Assembly: GCA_009777415.1 (NCBI GenBank)
Contig: WRLX01000004.1
Coordinates: 1-41,226 of the forward strand
Source: Oscillospiraceae bacterium
GTDB taxonomy: Bacteria > Bacillota > Clostridia > Oscillospirales > Ruminococcaceae
DNA: 41,226 nucleotides
Reading direction: 5' to 3'
The notes under the pieces were generated by a model, which was not told where the DNA came from, ran no database searches, and saw only the letters and a program-made list of their open reading frames with translations. Made by a program: the position numbers and the translations under genes. Below are positions 32,240-40,747 of the stretch, piece after piece. Numbering within the stretch: position 1 is the stretch's first letter; every line of letters starts with the position of its first letter.

Positions 32240-33901
32240 CTAAGCTGTCTCAATTGCGGCTTCTTCCTCAAGCTTTAAATTTTCAATCGCCATGTCCCTT
32301 AGAACAAACTTTTGGATTTTTCCACTCGCGGTCAATGGGAATTTTTCAACAAACATAACTCTTTTGGGGACTTTGTGTTTAGCGAGATTTTTATTAACGT
32401 ATGACTTTATTCCGTCTTCGTCTGCTTCCGCACCTTCTTTCAAAACAACAAATGCGCAGACCTCTTCGCCGTATCTTTGCGATGGAATCGCAACAATTGC
32501 AACGTCTTTGACAGCAGGGTGAGTGTAAATAAAATCCTCTATTTCTTTCGGGAAAATGTTTTCGCCGCCGCGGATAATCATGTCTTTAATTCGCCCTGTT
32601 ATTTTGTAATACCCTTCTGCATCAACCGTTGCCAAGTCCCCGGTGTGAAGCCAACCGTCACTGTCAATCGCGGCTTTAGTCGCCTCCTCAAGCTTATAAT
32701 AGCCTTTCATCACGTTGTAGCCTCTTACACAAAACTCGCCTGCAACTCCGATACCGACTTCTTCACCTGTTTCGGGTTCGACAATTTTCGTTTCCATAAA
32801 CGGCAAGGTTTTGCCGACTGTGTGCACTCGCTTTTCCAAGCTGTCCTCAATAGTAGTCTGTGTACACACCGGCGATGCTTCTGTTTGACCGAATGCAATC
32901 GTTATATCTTTCATGTTCATTTTGTTAACAACATCCTGCATAACTTTAATGGGGCAGGGTGAACCCGCCATAATCCCTGTACGCAGCGTTGAGTAATCGT
33001 ATTTGTCAAAGTCCCTATGCTCCAACACCCCTATAAACATAGTAGGCACACCGTGCAATGCAGTGCATCTTTCATACTCGACAACGTGCATTACTTTCAT
33101 CGGCGTATACCAAAGCAGCGGAACCATTGTACTCCCGTGCGTAACACAAGCCATTATTGCAAGCACCATTCCGAAACAATGAAAAAACGGGACGGGGATG
33201 CAAAGTCGGTCTTTCTCGGTAAATCTCATGCAGTCGCCTATTGAAAGCCCGTTGTTGACAATGTTATTATGAGTAAGCATTACGCCTTTCGGAAACCCGG
33301 TAGTACCCGAAGTGTACTGCATATTAATCACGTCATCGGGATGAAGGCTCGCTTTTCTTTCCTTAAATTCGGTCGATGAAACAAGAACGCCAAACGCCTC
33401 AATATCATTCCAGTGATACATACCTTTATAATGGTTGTCAAAAGAAACCACTATTTTTAATTCGGGCAACTTTTCGGATTTTAAATCGCCTTTCCTGCAG
33501 GTTTTAAGCTCGGGGCATATAGAATAGACAATTTTTTCACAGTCTATATCTTTTAAACCGTCGCATATAAACAATGCCTTGGAGTCGGACTGTTTCAAAA
33601 GAAACTCCAGTTCGCTTTCCTTATAATTAGTGTTGACCGTTACAAGCACAACCCCAATTCTCGCAGTCGCAAACATCAACACGAGCCACTGTGGGTAGTT
33701 GGTTGCCCAAACCGCCGCATGGTCACCTTTTTTCAGCCCCATTCCCATAAGCCCTTTGGCAATGCGGTCTACCTTTTGGTTGAACTCGTACCATGTCTTA
33801 TCGAATTCCATTTCAATGTACTTGACCGCTTGATGTGTCGGGAATTTTAACGCTGTTTCCTCCAACGCCTCCCCAATTGTTATGTTCCTTAACCCTTCCA
33901 T
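32240..33901 (-). CDS. AMP-dependent fatty-acyl-CoA synthetase
   Basis: The ANL-family enzyme activates a carboxylate through an acyl-AMP and transfers it to CoA. Core motifs: MQYTSGTTGFPKGVMLTHNNI (A3), AFGQTEASPVCTQ, WLHTGDLATVDAEGYYKITGRIKDMIIRGGENIFPKEIEDFI and the C-terminal lysine in LTASGKIQKFVLRD. At 553 residues it resembles medium/long-chain ligases. The start was moved 11 codons to MEGLRNITIGEAL; MCRKGKGKRVK is R repeat. Chain-length specificity cannot be told. Confidence 0.92.
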   Translation of the reverse strand: MEGLRNITIGEALEETALKFPTHQAVKYIEMEFDKTWYEFNQKVDRIAKGLMGMGLKKGDHAAVWATNYPQWLVLMFATARIGVVLVTVNTNYKESELEFLLKQSDSKALFICDGLKDIDCEKIVYSICPELKTCRKGDLKSEKLPELKIVVSFDNHYKGMYHWNDIEAFGVLVSSTEFKERKASLHPDDVINMQYTSGTTGFPKGVMLTHNNIVNNGLSIGDCMRFTEKDRLCIPVPFFHCFGMVLAIMACVTHGSTMVPLLWYTPMKVMHVVEYERCTALHGVPTMFIGVLEHRDFDKYDYSTLRTGIMAGSPCPIKVMQDVVNKMNMKDITIAFGQTEASPVCTQTTIEDSLEKRVHTVGKTLPFMETKIVEPETGEEVGIGVAGEFCVRGYNVMKGYYKLEEATKAAIDSDGWLHTGDLATVDAEGYYKITGRIKDMIIRGGENIFPKEIEDFIYTHPAVKDVAIVAIPSQRYGEEVCAFVVLKEGAEADEDGIKSYVNKNLAKHKVPKRVMFVEKFPLTASGKIQKFVLRDMAIENLKLEEEAAIETA

Positions 33902-33960
33902 TTTTACCCTTTTACCCTTTCCCTTTCTGCACAATCGTGCTTTAAAAATTCGTTTTCCAA
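33902..33960 (-). repeat. Single R unit before the acyl-CoA ligase
   Basis: AAACGAATTTTTAAAGCACGATTGTGC and AGAAAGGGAAAGGGTAAAAGGG in ligase sense; the GCAC/GTGC hairpin is kept. It abuts the LRR gene stop. Confidence 0.85.
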
Positions 33961-33961
33961 T

Positions 33962-33982
33962 TTAGAACCTGTCTTCACAAGC
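33962..33982. repeat. Solo LHE terminus coding the end of the LRR protein
   Basis: TTAGAACCTGTCTTCACAAGC matches the terminal repeat of LHE copies 1 and 2 with one change. No second arm is found nearby. In the LRR gene it encodes ACEDRF and the stop. Confidence 0.75.
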
Positions 33983-34573
33983 GGCCTCTTCGCCGTTTTC
34001 AGTATTTTCATCGCCGTCATCAAAGCTTATTTCGCAATCGCTCAAAGCGGATTTGAGTTTATTTTGTTGTTCCTCGCTTATTTGGTTTTGACCTAACCAC
34101 AATTGCTTCAGTTCCGTCAATCCTGTAAGCGGGGTAATATCGCTTATTTGGTTGCGCCACAAGTCAAGAGTCTCCAACTTTGTCATTGAGCCGAGCGGCG
34201 AAACATCATCAATTCTGTTGTCGTCAAGTAAAAGCACTGTCAAGTTAGTCAAACCGCTCAATGCCGATACATCAATTATATTGTTTCCGAACAACCACAG
34301 TTCGGTCAAATTAGTCATGTATTGCAATTGCTCTATGTCCGCACTCCTCAAGCTTTTGTAGGACAAATCCAACACTGTTAAATCGGTGCTGTAAGTTTCG
34401 CTTCTGATTGTAATAAACTCGGGGATTTGAGCTTCCGCCGCTATGTCATTTCCCGCCCCCCCCGAATAAGTAATAATCAGCCAAACCGCCGCCGCCAACG
34501 CAACAATGCCGACAGTAATACCGATTATAAGTTTAATCGGTATTATTATTATATCATCATCTTTTTTAGTCAT
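33962..34573 (-). CDS. Membrane-anchored leucine-rich-repeat protein
   Basis: The 203-residue protein has a short cytoplasmic N-terminus, one helix (LIIGITVGIVALAAAVWLIITYSGG) and an extracellular region of about five 22-residue LRRs of internalin type (MTNLTELWLFGNNIIDVSALSGLTNLTVLLLDDNRIDDVSPLGSMTKLETLDLWRNQISDITPL). The C-terminus is acidic. Start chosen at MTKKDDD (34573); the SD is weak. The last six residues come from an LHE-derived repeat end, suggesting the original C-terminus was altered by an insertion. A protein-binding role at the surface is inferred. Confidence 0.8.
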   Translation of the reverse strand: MTKKDDDIIIIPIKLIIGITVGIVALAAAVWLIITYSGGAGNDIAAEAQIPEFITIRSETYSTDLTVLDLSYKSLRSADIEQLQYMTNLTELWLFGNNIIDVSALSGLTNLTVLLLDDNRIDDVSPLGSMTKLETLDLWRNQISDITPLTGLTELKQLWLGQNQISEEQQNKLKSALSDCEISFDDGDENTENGEEAACEDRF

Positions 34574-34649
34574 AACACACACCATGTGTGATTTACCGCA
34601 TATGCCGAGCAATGAACTTTACGGTTTTCACACGTCCCCTTCTTGATTC

Positions 34650-34895
34650 TTAATCAGATGCCGATTTCAAAGCGGCAGCCAATTGCGCGGGGCAAGACGA
34701 CGGTCTCCCGCCGCAACGAATGCTCTCGAGCCGCTCTATAACATCATCCGCTTTCATTCCCTCAACTAACTTGGCAACACCCAATCCGTGTCCGGGGCAA
34801 CCGCCGCTAATCCTGACATCGTTGATTACACCATTGTTTATATCAAATTCAATCTTGTTCGCGCAAACCCCGCGCGGTGTAAATTCATACCTCAT
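34650..34895 (-). CDS. TSCPD domain protein (TIGR03905-like)
   Basis: The 81-residue protein reads MRYEFTPRGVCANKIEFDINNGVINDVRISGGCPGHGLGVAKLVEGMKADDVIERLESIRCGGRPSSCPAQLAAALK. It has the conserved cysteines and the terminal C-G-G-R-x-S-S-C-P motif of the small TSCPD family; Ala replaces the Asp of TSCPD. The domain also occurs at the C-terminus of class II ribonucleotide reductases, where the cysteines bind metal. The stand-alone form has no known function. An R array precedes it. Confidence 0.88.
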   Translation of the reverse strand: MRYEFTPRGVCANKIEFDINNGVINDVRISGGCPGHGLGVAKLVEGMKADDVIERLESIRCGGRPSSCPAQLAAALKSASD

Positions 34896-34897
34896 AT

Positions 34898-35033
34898 TTT
34901 TATCCTTGTCCTTTCTGAACGAACGTAAATTTAAAGTTCGTTTTCCGCACTTACGTATATTTTCTTTTGAAGTTCTTTACCCTTGTCCTTTCTGAACGAA
35001 CGTGCTACTAAAAACTCGTTTTACCCTTGTCCT
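34898..35033 (-). repeat. R array between the PHP and TSCPD genes
   Basis: R tails at about 34899, 34976 and 35020: one 77-bp step and a truncated 44-bp step. Unit variant GAACGAACGT replaces the usual hairpin. It fills the whole gap. Confidence 0.85.
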
Positions 35034-35034
35034 T

Positions 35035-35895
35035 TCACACTTTTATTTTGCTCTCTTTTTTTCTTAATATTCTGTCAAGTGATTCGGGGGGCGTTGTAAG
35101 ATGACCCATCGGCGTGGCATAATGGTTGTAAAAGCCGTGAAAGTCCGAACCTCCCGTTACAATCAAGTTATGCTTTTCGGCAATTTTAAGCATCCTATCC
35201 CTGTCCTTGTCCTCCTTGCACGAACGGTGAAACACTTCAACACCGTCAATAAGTCCGTCAGCCGCAAGCTCTTCAAGCAAATCAAGGTTGTTATAAACAC
35301 ACGGATGCGCCAAAACCGCAATCCCCCCCGCCGAGCGTATCAATTGTGATACAAACTTGACTTCCGGGTACTCGTTGACTTCATCGCGAACAATATCAGC
35401 ACAAAGCCCGTCGGAAACATCGAACAGCTTGTTATAATCTTCCCCGTACAATTCAGTAGTGTAGCCATAATCCATCAGCGCGTGCATTATATGGCATTTG
35501 TAAATCGCCTTGCTCCCCGCCGCATATTTTACTATGTTTTCAAACGCAATCGGGAAGTTATCGACTACCTTTGTCGCCATAGCCTTACCGCGAACCCTCC
35601 GTATTTCACAAGTACGCAGACAAAGCCCCTCGAGTCGGTCCGGTTTTTGCGGGTTATAGCAAAGCAAATGCGCCTTGGAGTTTCGCTTGCCGTCGCAAGA
35701 CGAAAATTCCACGGCAGGGATTATACCGACATTATAACGCTTACCGAGTACATTTGCCCTTGACATTGAAGAAAGGGTGTCGTGGTCGGTAATCGCAATA
35801 TAATCCAAATTGTTGTGCGTCGCTTGTGCAATCACCTCTTCAATCCCCAGCGAACCATCGGAAAGCGTAGTATGACAATGTAAATCCGCCCTCAT
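35035..35895 (-). CDS. PHP-domain phosphoesterase (RNase AM/YciV-like)
   Basis: The 286-residue protein starts MRADLHCHTTLSDGSLGIEEVIAQA, with metal ligands in DLHCH, ITDHDTLS, PAVEFSS, AHP and GSDFHG. This fits the stand-alone PHP family that includes 5'-3' exoribonuclease/3',5'-nucleotide bisphosphatase. The start was moved 9 codons; MCRKGLGKK is R repeat. It is the first gene after a promoter inside the end of yesL. The exact substrate (RNA or pAp) is not decided by sequence. Confidence 0.88.
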   Translation of the reverse strand: MRADLHCHTTLSDGSLGIEEVIAQATHNNLDYIAITDHDTLSSMSRANVLGKRYNVGIIPAVEFSSCDGKRNSKAHLLCYNPQKPDRLEGLCLRTCEIRRVRGKAMATKVVDNFPIAFENIVKYAAGSKAIYKCHIMHALMDYGYTTELYGEDYNKLFDVSDGLCADIVRDEVNEYPEVKFVSQLIRSAGGIAVLAHPCVYNNLDLLEELAADGLIDGVEVFHRSCKEDKDRDRMLKIAEKHNLIVTGGSDFHGFYNHYATPMGHLTTPPESLDRILRKKESKIKV

Positions 35896-35950
35896 TTTTT
35901 TACCCAAACCCTTTCTGCACACTTAACAACAGCGTGCCACAAAAACTCAT
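35896..35950 (-). repeat. R unit before the PHP gene
   Basis: GTGTGCAGAAAGGGTTTGGGTAAAAAAA in gene sense, with an expanded GGCACGCTGTTGTTAAGTGTGC hairpin region. Supplies the SD. Confidence 0.75.
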
Positions 35951-35983
35951 TTCCACATTCACTTAAAAATAATTCTAAAATTC

Positions 35984-36012
35984 ATTATACCATACTTTTC
36001 CGTGAAATGCAA
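35984..36012 (-). promoter_or_regulatory. Promoter for the PHP-mnmA operon
   Basis: Minus strand TTGCAT, 17 nt, TATAAT, adjoining the yesL stop codon. Confidence 0.75.
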
Positions 36013-36013
36013 T

Positions 36014-36877
36014 CTATTTAATTAATTTTCCTTTAGATTTTACTTTTTTCTTGTCAATAGGGTTCTCTTTGCCGCCTAAATCGGTAAATATTGTATTTGT
36101 CCCGCCTGTTTTCTCGCCGTTTAAACCCGTCTCATCACCGTAATCCGGGAGTTCGGGGTTCTTTTCGCCCTGCGCCTCGTAATAAGGGTTAATTATATAC
36201 CTTTGTATAACGGGATAGGCATTAAACACGCTCACAAACGCCAACTGCGCAAACGGCAACAGCGGGAGCATTATTACCAAAAAAGGCCACGCAAGCAATA
36301 CAACGGTTAAAACCGTAAAAGTCACAATAAAAGCCAAAACAGTTACTACATTCCGTTTAAATCCCGCAATGCACAAGATTCCCGCATTTTTGAGCATGGC
36401 GGGCATTTTTAAGTTAAGGCAGGCGATTTGCGGATAAATATACGAATTCACCATCAACAGTACCACACCCGATGCCATATTCATCGCCAATGTAAAATAA
36501 ACCATGCCGCTCGGCTGAACATTAACTGCGACAACGCTTATAAACATTGAAAAGCCGAATGCGGCAAAGAAAATAAGCGAGAAGATTCCGGTTAATACCG
36601 CGCGCAGATTGAAATTCTTTTTAAACGCCCCGAAAAATTCCGCAAAAACAAATATAGGCTGTTCCAATACAAATTTGCGCATAACCTGCGTAAGCGCGAC
36701 TGTGGCAGGGCCGAGCGTGATTACGGGAATGCAAAGAAATCCATACAGGCAATTCAACTGTACAAGATACCAAAATTTCCTCCCGAATATTTCCCAAAAC
36801 TTGAAAAAAGGTTTCATTTCACTTCGCGCTTGCTCCTTTGAAACACCTTTCCCGGATTTTTGCGGATTATAAAACAT
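36014..36877 (-). CDS. YesL-like DUF624 membrane protein
   Basis: The 287-residue protein has a short soluble N-terminus, then FWEIFGRKFWYLVQLNCLYGFLCIPVITLGPATVAL (the DUF624 signature region) and about five more hydrophobic segments, and a charged C-terminal tail. DUF624/YesL proteins often accompany carbohydrate uptake in Bacilli, but here the gene follows recO by 2 nt, so its role is open. SD AAGGGAA inside the recO stop region suggests coupling. Confidence 0.82.
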   Translation of the reverse strand: MFYNPQKSGKGVSKEQARSEMKPFFKFWEIFGRKFWYLVQLNCLYGFLCIPVITLGPATVALTQVMRKFVLEQPIFVFAEFFGAFKKNFNLRAVLTGIFSLIFFAAFGFSMFISVVAVNVQPSGMVYFTLAMNMASGVVLLMVNSYIYPQIACLNLKMPAMLKNAGILCIAGFKRNVVTVLAFIVTFTVLTVVLLAWPFLVIMLPLLPFAQLAFVSVFNAYPVIQRYIINPYYEAQGEKNPELPDYGDETGLNGEKTGGTNTIFTDLGGKENPIDKKKVKSKGKLIK

Positions 36878-36879
36878 CT

Positions 36880-37413
36880 TTACACCATTCCCTTATAATA
36901 ATCTAATGTTTTGAAAGTTTTGCCTAAGTGATACAACAGGTATTTTTCCGAATCTTCTGTTTTCAATTTTGGGTGGTTGATTCCCAAAGCATGAATCAAC
37001 TTCATCTCGAAGGTTGATTTTACTTGCTCGTGAGGGCTTCCGTGTTCTAACTCGGTCAGCGCAATCAGCATTGATTTCAGTGTTTCGCCCGCCGATTGCT
37101 CGGGCAGTTGAGTAAACTTGACTAATTCCGCAAAATACGACGCTAACGATAAAGCCGACAGGTCGCCGCTCAAACTGTGAAACCCATGCTTGCATTTTGC
37201 AGAATTTATAGTATACTTCAAGTTTTTCTTGTTCAAACAAAATGCCGAGTAGGTGAACAGCCCCGTCGGTTGAGCTAACGGGTTGTTCAATTTTTTTACA
37301 CCTTTTGCCGCAACCTCAATAACCCCGTATTCCCCCGTAAAAATATCAACAAAGCAAGAAGAGTCGCCAAAATCCCGCCGCGATATTACAAGCCCGTCCA
37401 CATTAACCAACAT
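36880..37413 (-). CDS. recO: DNA repair protein RecO, short form without zinc finger
   Basis: RecO loads RecA with RecR. The N-terminal OB fold is clear (VDGLVISRRDFGDSSCFVDIFTGEYGVIEVAAKGVKKLNN...AQPTGLFTYSAF), and the helical region has FEMKLIHALGINHPKL, the family F-x-L-x-L-L-x-x-L-G-x-x-P motif. It is 177 residues instead of about 240-250 and lacks the C-terminal C-x2-C zinc motif that normally follows that point. The next gene starts 2 nt after the stop, so this looks like a settled short form rather than a fresh frameshift. It lies downstream of era, as in most Firmicutes. Confidence 0.85.
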   Translation of the reverse strand: MLVNVDGLVISRRDFGDSSCFVDIFTGEYGVIEVAAKGVKKLNNPLAQPTGLFTYSAFCLNKKNLKYTINSAKCKHGFHSLSGDLSALSLASYFAELVKFTQLPEQSAGETLKSMLIALTELEHGSPHEQVKSTFEMKLIHALGINHPKLKTEDSEKYLLYHLGKTFKTLDYYKGMV

Positions 37414-37415
37414 CT

Positions 37416-37500
37416 TTACCCTTGCCCCTTATACACAAGTATGAATTGAAAAGTTTCGTTTTCCCCGTTTACGTAGATTTATTACTACCTTTTACCCTTT
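37416..37500 (-). repeat. R unit between era and recO
   Basis: GGGGAAAACGAAACTTTTCAATTCATACTTGTGTA and GGGGCAAGGGTAAAG in recO sense. A second R tail (AAAGGGTAAAAGG) directly follows the era stop. Confidence 0.8.
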
Positions 37501-38388
37501 TTAATCGCTTTTTAATCCGAATTCATGTATAAGGTTTTCGCGATTGCGCCAGTCTTCGGCAACCTTTACCCACAGCTTCAAATGTACTTTGCACTCGAAA
37601 TACTCTTCGGTTTCAATCCTTGCAATGCTCCCGATTTTTTTTAAAGTTGCCCCGCCCTTTCCGATTATCATGCCTTTATGCGACTGTTTGTCACAAATTA
37701 CAGCCGCCGATAAATCAACAATGTCTTCGCCTTTATTAGTTTTGGAATGTTCCAACGCTTCAATTTGCACGGCGATTCCGTGTGGCAGTTCATCGCGCAG
37801 TGCATGGAGCAGTTTTTCGCGGATAATCTCCGACAGCCAAACCTTTTCCGATTGGTCGGTAGGGAGTTCGGGTTCAAAGTAATATTCCCCCTCTTTGGCA
37901 TATCTTTCGAGGATTGGCAGAATTTTGTCGATATTAGTCCCGTCCTTAACGCTTACAGGGATTATCTCAACAAATTCGCGCAGTTTGCTTACATCGTCAA
38001 TAATCGTGAGCAACTCTGCCTTGCTTTTCAATAAGTCAACCTTGTTTAACAACAAAATCACATCATTTTTTTCTTCAATCATCTCCCGGCTTAACACAAT
38101 CCGCCTTGTACAGTCTGCCATTAAAATGATTACATCTACCCCTGCGACCGCGCTTCTTACGCTCTTGTGCATATGCTTTGAGAGTTCGCTCTTTTCCTTA
38201 TGAAACCCGGGAGTATCCACAAATACATACTGTATACCGTCACGAGTCAGTACCCCGTTAATTTGTGTACGCGTAGTCTGCGGCTTCTCGCTTACTATTG
38301 CTACCTTTTCCCCGACAAGCAGATTGACTAACGAAGATTTCCCTGCATTAGTCCGCCCGCATACCGCGGTAAACACCGTTTTCCTCAT
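37501..38388 (-). CDS. era: GTPase Era
   Basis: Era binds 16S rRNA and checks 30S maturation. G1 is GRTNAGKSS, G2 TRTQINGV, G3 DTPGFH, G4 NKVD, and the KH domain has KGGATLKKIG and a C-terminal VHLKLWVKVAEDWRNRENLIHEFGL. At 295 residues it is normal. The track ORF adds 18 codons; the start chosen is MRKTVF at 38388, following an ATGGTCATAACA that mirrors the L leader, though no good SD is placed for it. It belongs to phoH-ybeY-dgkA-era-recO; cdd is absent. Confidence 0.95.
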   Translation of the reverse strand: MRKTVFTAVCGRTNAGKSSLVNLLVGEKVAIVSEKPQTTRTQINGVLTRDGIQYVFVDTPGFHKEKSELSKHMHKSVRSAVAGVDVIILMADCTRRIVLSREMIEEKNDVILLLNKVDLLKSKAELLTIIDDVSKLREFVEIIPVSVKDGTNIDKILPILERYAKEGEYYFEPELPTDQSEKVWLSEIIREKLLHALRDELPHGIAVQIEALEHSKTNKGEDIVDLSAAVICDKQSHKGMIIGKGGATLKKIGSIARIETEEYFECKVHLKLWVKVAEDWRNRENLIHEFGLKSD

Positions 38389-38480
38389 TGTTATGACCAT
38401 ATCTTTCCGAGGCATAAAAGCCTCTATGAATAAGCCTGTCAAGCGGACTGCCCACCGGCGAAGCCGATGACACCTCCGCT
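38386..38480 (-). promoter_or_regulatory. Structured era leader
   Basis: AGCGGA (38442-38447) and TCCGCT (38475-38480) form a stem enclosing a CACCGGC/GCCGATG hairpin; next comes a GAGGC/GCCTC hairpin (38409-38424), then ATGGTCATAACAATG. It may be a degenerate L element combined with another hairpin repeat. Confidence 0.5.
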
Positions 38481-38491
38481 ATTATTCAAAC

Positions 38492-38660
38492 TTTTACCCT
38501 TGCCCTTTCTGCACAAACAATTTATTAAAAGTTTCGTTTCCCGCATTACACAAGTTTGATTTCAACCCTTTTTACCCTTGCCCTTTCTGCACAAACAATT
38601 TATTAAAAGTTTCGTTTCCCGCATTACACAAGTTTGATTTCAACCCTTTTTACCCTTGCC
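38492..38660 (-). repeat. R array, two units plus a tail, between dgkA and era
   Basis: TTTTACCC recurs at 38492, 38570 and 38648 (period 78). Units are identical by eye over almost their full length. The tail provides the dgkA stop codon (GGG TAA). Confidence 0.92.
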
Positions 38661-39168
38661 CTTTCTGCTTTTCCTTTTTAATGCCTCGTTTTCGCCGTTC
38701 TTTCCCCGTGAATACAAATATGCAACTCAAAATCATCGAAAGAATCAATGCGATGGATGCATACAGGCTTGCCCCGAAAAACGATGCTATTTCACCAAAT
38801 TTGCCTATGTCCCAAAGCAACACGACACCTATTGCAATCGAAGCCAACGATGACAGCAATACCGCACCCGCCGCCGCATCTTTAGCCGCTTTTGCCAACG
38901 CCGAATATTCGGGCGATGCTTTATCGGTCAATACTTCAATAGCCGTATTGATTATTTCAAGCGACATAACAGAAACACAGGTCAAAATCAAAAGCACCAA
39001 CTCCGCCCGAGGAAGCTCATAAAACTGCAAAGCCGCAAACATTACGTATCCGGTCATGACAATATGAATCCGCATATTACGCTCATACCGAATACAAAAC
39101 ACAATCCCTCTGAACGCATGGGCAAAGCTTTTTCTCAGGTTGTAAAAATCATCTAATTTTATGCTCAT
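38650..39168 (-). CDS. dgkA: Undecaprenol/diacylglycerol kinase (DgkA family)
   Basis: The integral membrane kinase phosphorylates undecaprenol. It has the amphipathic N-terminus (SFAHAFRGIVFCIRYERNMRIHIV), the family core LEIINTAIEVLTDKASPEYSALAKAAKDAAAGAVLLSS and four membrane helices, longer than the usual ~125 residues because of a C-terminal helix and basic tail. The last residues QKGQG and TAA are encoded by the R tail. Its ATG overlaps the ybeY stop (ATGA). Confidence 0.9.
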   Translation of the reverse strand: MSIKLDDFYNLRKSFAHAFRGIVFCIRYERNMRIHIVMTGYVMFAALQFYELPRAELVLLILTCVSVMSLEIINTAIEVLTDKASPEYSALAKAAKDAAAGAVLLSSLASIAIGVVLLWDIGKFGEIASFFGASLYASIALILSMILSCIFVFTGKERRKRGIKKEKQKGQG

Positions 39169-39614
39169 CTTATTATACCGAGTTTCTGCAAAATCTGTTC
39201 TTGTTTTGCGAACATGATTTGCTCATCGGATTTGTTAATATGGTCGTAGCCGAGAAGATGCAACATTCCGTGTACAGTCAAAAACGCCATTTCCCGCTCA
39301 AGTGAATGCCCGTATTGGTTAGCCTGTCTGACAGCCGTGGGTACCGAAATAATGACATCTCCAAGCACTACCGACTTGTCCTCATAATTAGGCTCGCCCA
39401 TCAAGAATGACAACACATCGGTAGAACTGTCAATTTTTCTGTACTGTTTGTTAAGCGTGCGTATGTCCTCATCCGATACGAGAGTCATCGACGCTTCCGA
39501 TACATAGGGGTATTTCTCATGCTGTAAAACCTTACAACAGGTTTTGTAGGCAAGTGGGCGGAAATTCAACCCCGATTTTACCTTATCGTCATAGAAAAGC
39601 TTAAAATTCACCAT
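39165..39614 (-). CDS. ybeY: rRNA maturation RNase YbeY
   Basis: The zinc endoribonuclease acts in 16S rRNA 3' processing. The metal motif H-G-x-L-H-L-x-G-Y-D-H appears as TVHGMLHLLGYDH, and LGDVIISVPTA precedes it. The 149-residue length is normal. The start is MVNFKLFYDD at 39614, two nt after the L-element uORF stop; the track start includes L sequence. It overlaps dgkA by 4 nt. Confidence 0.95.
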   Translation of the reverse strand: MVNFKLFYDDKVKSGLNFRPLAYKTCCKVLQHEKYPYVSEASMTLVSDEDIRTLNKQYRKIDSSTDVLSFLMGEPNYEDKSVVLGDVIISVPTAVRQANQYGHSLEREMAFLTVHGMLHLLGYDHINKSDEQIMFAKQEQILQKLGIIR

Positions 39615-39685
39615 TTTTATGACCATGCCGCCCCACCTCGCACAAAACACAATGAAATTTGCGGCATGGCGGTTATTCCTTTCTT
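39612..39685 (-). repeat. L element copy E before ybeY
   Basis: In gene sense: AAGAAAGGAATAACCGCCATGCCGC, spacer, GCGAGGTGGGGCGGCATGGTCATAAAAATG. The 16-codon uORF (39617-39667) reads MPQISLCFVRGGAAWS and stops 2 nt before the ybeY ATG, with the same length and frame as copy A. Confidence 0.82.
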
Positions 39686-39689
39686 GTTT

Positions 39690-39725
39690 TTCAAACTTTA
39701 CCCTTTTCCCTTCTGCACAGACCTC
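39690..39725 (-). repeat. R tail at the end of phoH
   Basis: CTGTGCAGAAGGGAAAAGGGTAAAGTTTGAAAAA in gene sense. It encodes the last PhoH residues VQKGKG and the TAA, then runs into the L element. Confidence 0.8.
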
Positions 39726-40741
39726 AGTTTATAAAATCGCTTGACTTCCGTCTTATTTGCCTTAGACGGCTTGCTGTGCCGCTCATATGCTTTTACTATT
39801 TCCTGCACTAATTTATGCCGCACTACGTCCCTGTGTGTGAAATAACAAATTGCGGTGTCGGCGATTCCCTCAAGAACGGTAACCGCTTCCACCAAGCCGG
39901 AGCGTTTTTTATCGGGTAAATCAATCTGCGTAATATCGCCCGTGATTACCATTTTGCTGTTGAACCCCAATCTCGTCAAAAACATTTTCATCTGCTCGGG
40001 AGTTGTGTTTTGCGCCTCGTCAAGTATTATAAAGCTGTCGTCGAGAGTTCGCCCTCTCATATAAGCAAGGGGTGCGACTTCAATCGTGCCGCGTTCCATA
40101 TTTTTGTTAAATGCTTCCGCCCCCATCATATCGAACAGCGCGTCATAGAGCGGCCGAAGATAGGGGTCAACCTTATTTTGCAAATCTCCCGGTAAAAATC
40201 CGAGCTTTTCTCCTGCCTCGACTGCGGGGCGGGTTAAAATAATCCGCTGAACCTCCTTAGCTTTGAACGCGCGGACAGCCTTTGCGACCGCAAGGTAGGT
40301 TTTGCCCGTCCCGGCAGGGCCTACTCCGAAGACAATTGTATTTTTTGCAATTTTTTCAACATATCGTTTTTGCCCGACTGTTTTGGGGCGGACAGGTTTT
40401 CCCGTAAATGTGACACAAACACAATCGCCCGCGCTTGCCGAAAGCTCCTTGAGGGATTCGCCCCGCCCTTCCCCGATAGAGTCAACAATATAGCGGACAA
40501 TCTGCTCACTTAAAGCTTCGCCGCTTGCCGCAATTTCAATCATGCTCTCAATGGCACGCAATGCCGAACCAACCGACTCATCGTCTTCGCCGATAATTTT
40601 AATATCGCCGTTTCTGCCCGTCACAGTCACATTGAACTTATTTTGGATAATTTTTATATTCCCGTCAAAGTCACCGAACACTTCACGAACCTGTTCGGGC
40701 TTGTCCGGAGTGATGAGCTTTTGAGCTTTTTCAGTTTTCAT
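39698..40741 (-). CDS. phoH: PhoH-like ATPase
   Basis: The 347-residue protein has an N-terminal KH-like region (FGDFDGNIKIIQNKFNVTVTGRNGDIKIIGEDD), Walker A GVGPAGTGKTYLAVAKAV, Walker B SFIILDEAQNTTPEQMKMFL and ITGDITQIDLP. It is the first gene of the phoH-ybeY-dgkA-era-recO unit and is thought to act in RNA metabolism together with YbeY. No SD precedes the ATG, and the -10 box ends 6 nt before it, so the mRNA may be leaderless. The C-terminal VQKGKG is R-encoded. yqfF, usually between phoH and ybeY, is absent. Confidence 0.93.
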   Translation of the reverse strand: MKTEKAQKLITPDKPEQVREVFGDFDGNIKIIQNKFNVTVTGRNGDIKIIGEDDESVGSALRAIESMIEIAASGEALSEQIVRYIVDSIGEGRGESLKELSASAGDCVCVTFTGKPVRPKTVGQKRYVEKIAKNTIVFGVGPAGTGKTYLAVAKAVRAFKAKEVQRIILTRPAVEAGEKLGFLPGDLQNKVDPYLRPLYDALFDMMGAEAFNKNMERGTIEVAPLAYMRGRTLDDSFIILDEAQNTTPEQMKMFLTRLGFNSKMVITGDITQIDLPDKKRSGLVEAVTVLEGIADTAICYFTHRDVVRHKLVQEIVKAYERHSKPSKANKTEVKRFYKLRSVQKGKG

Positions 40742-40747
40742 GATTTA

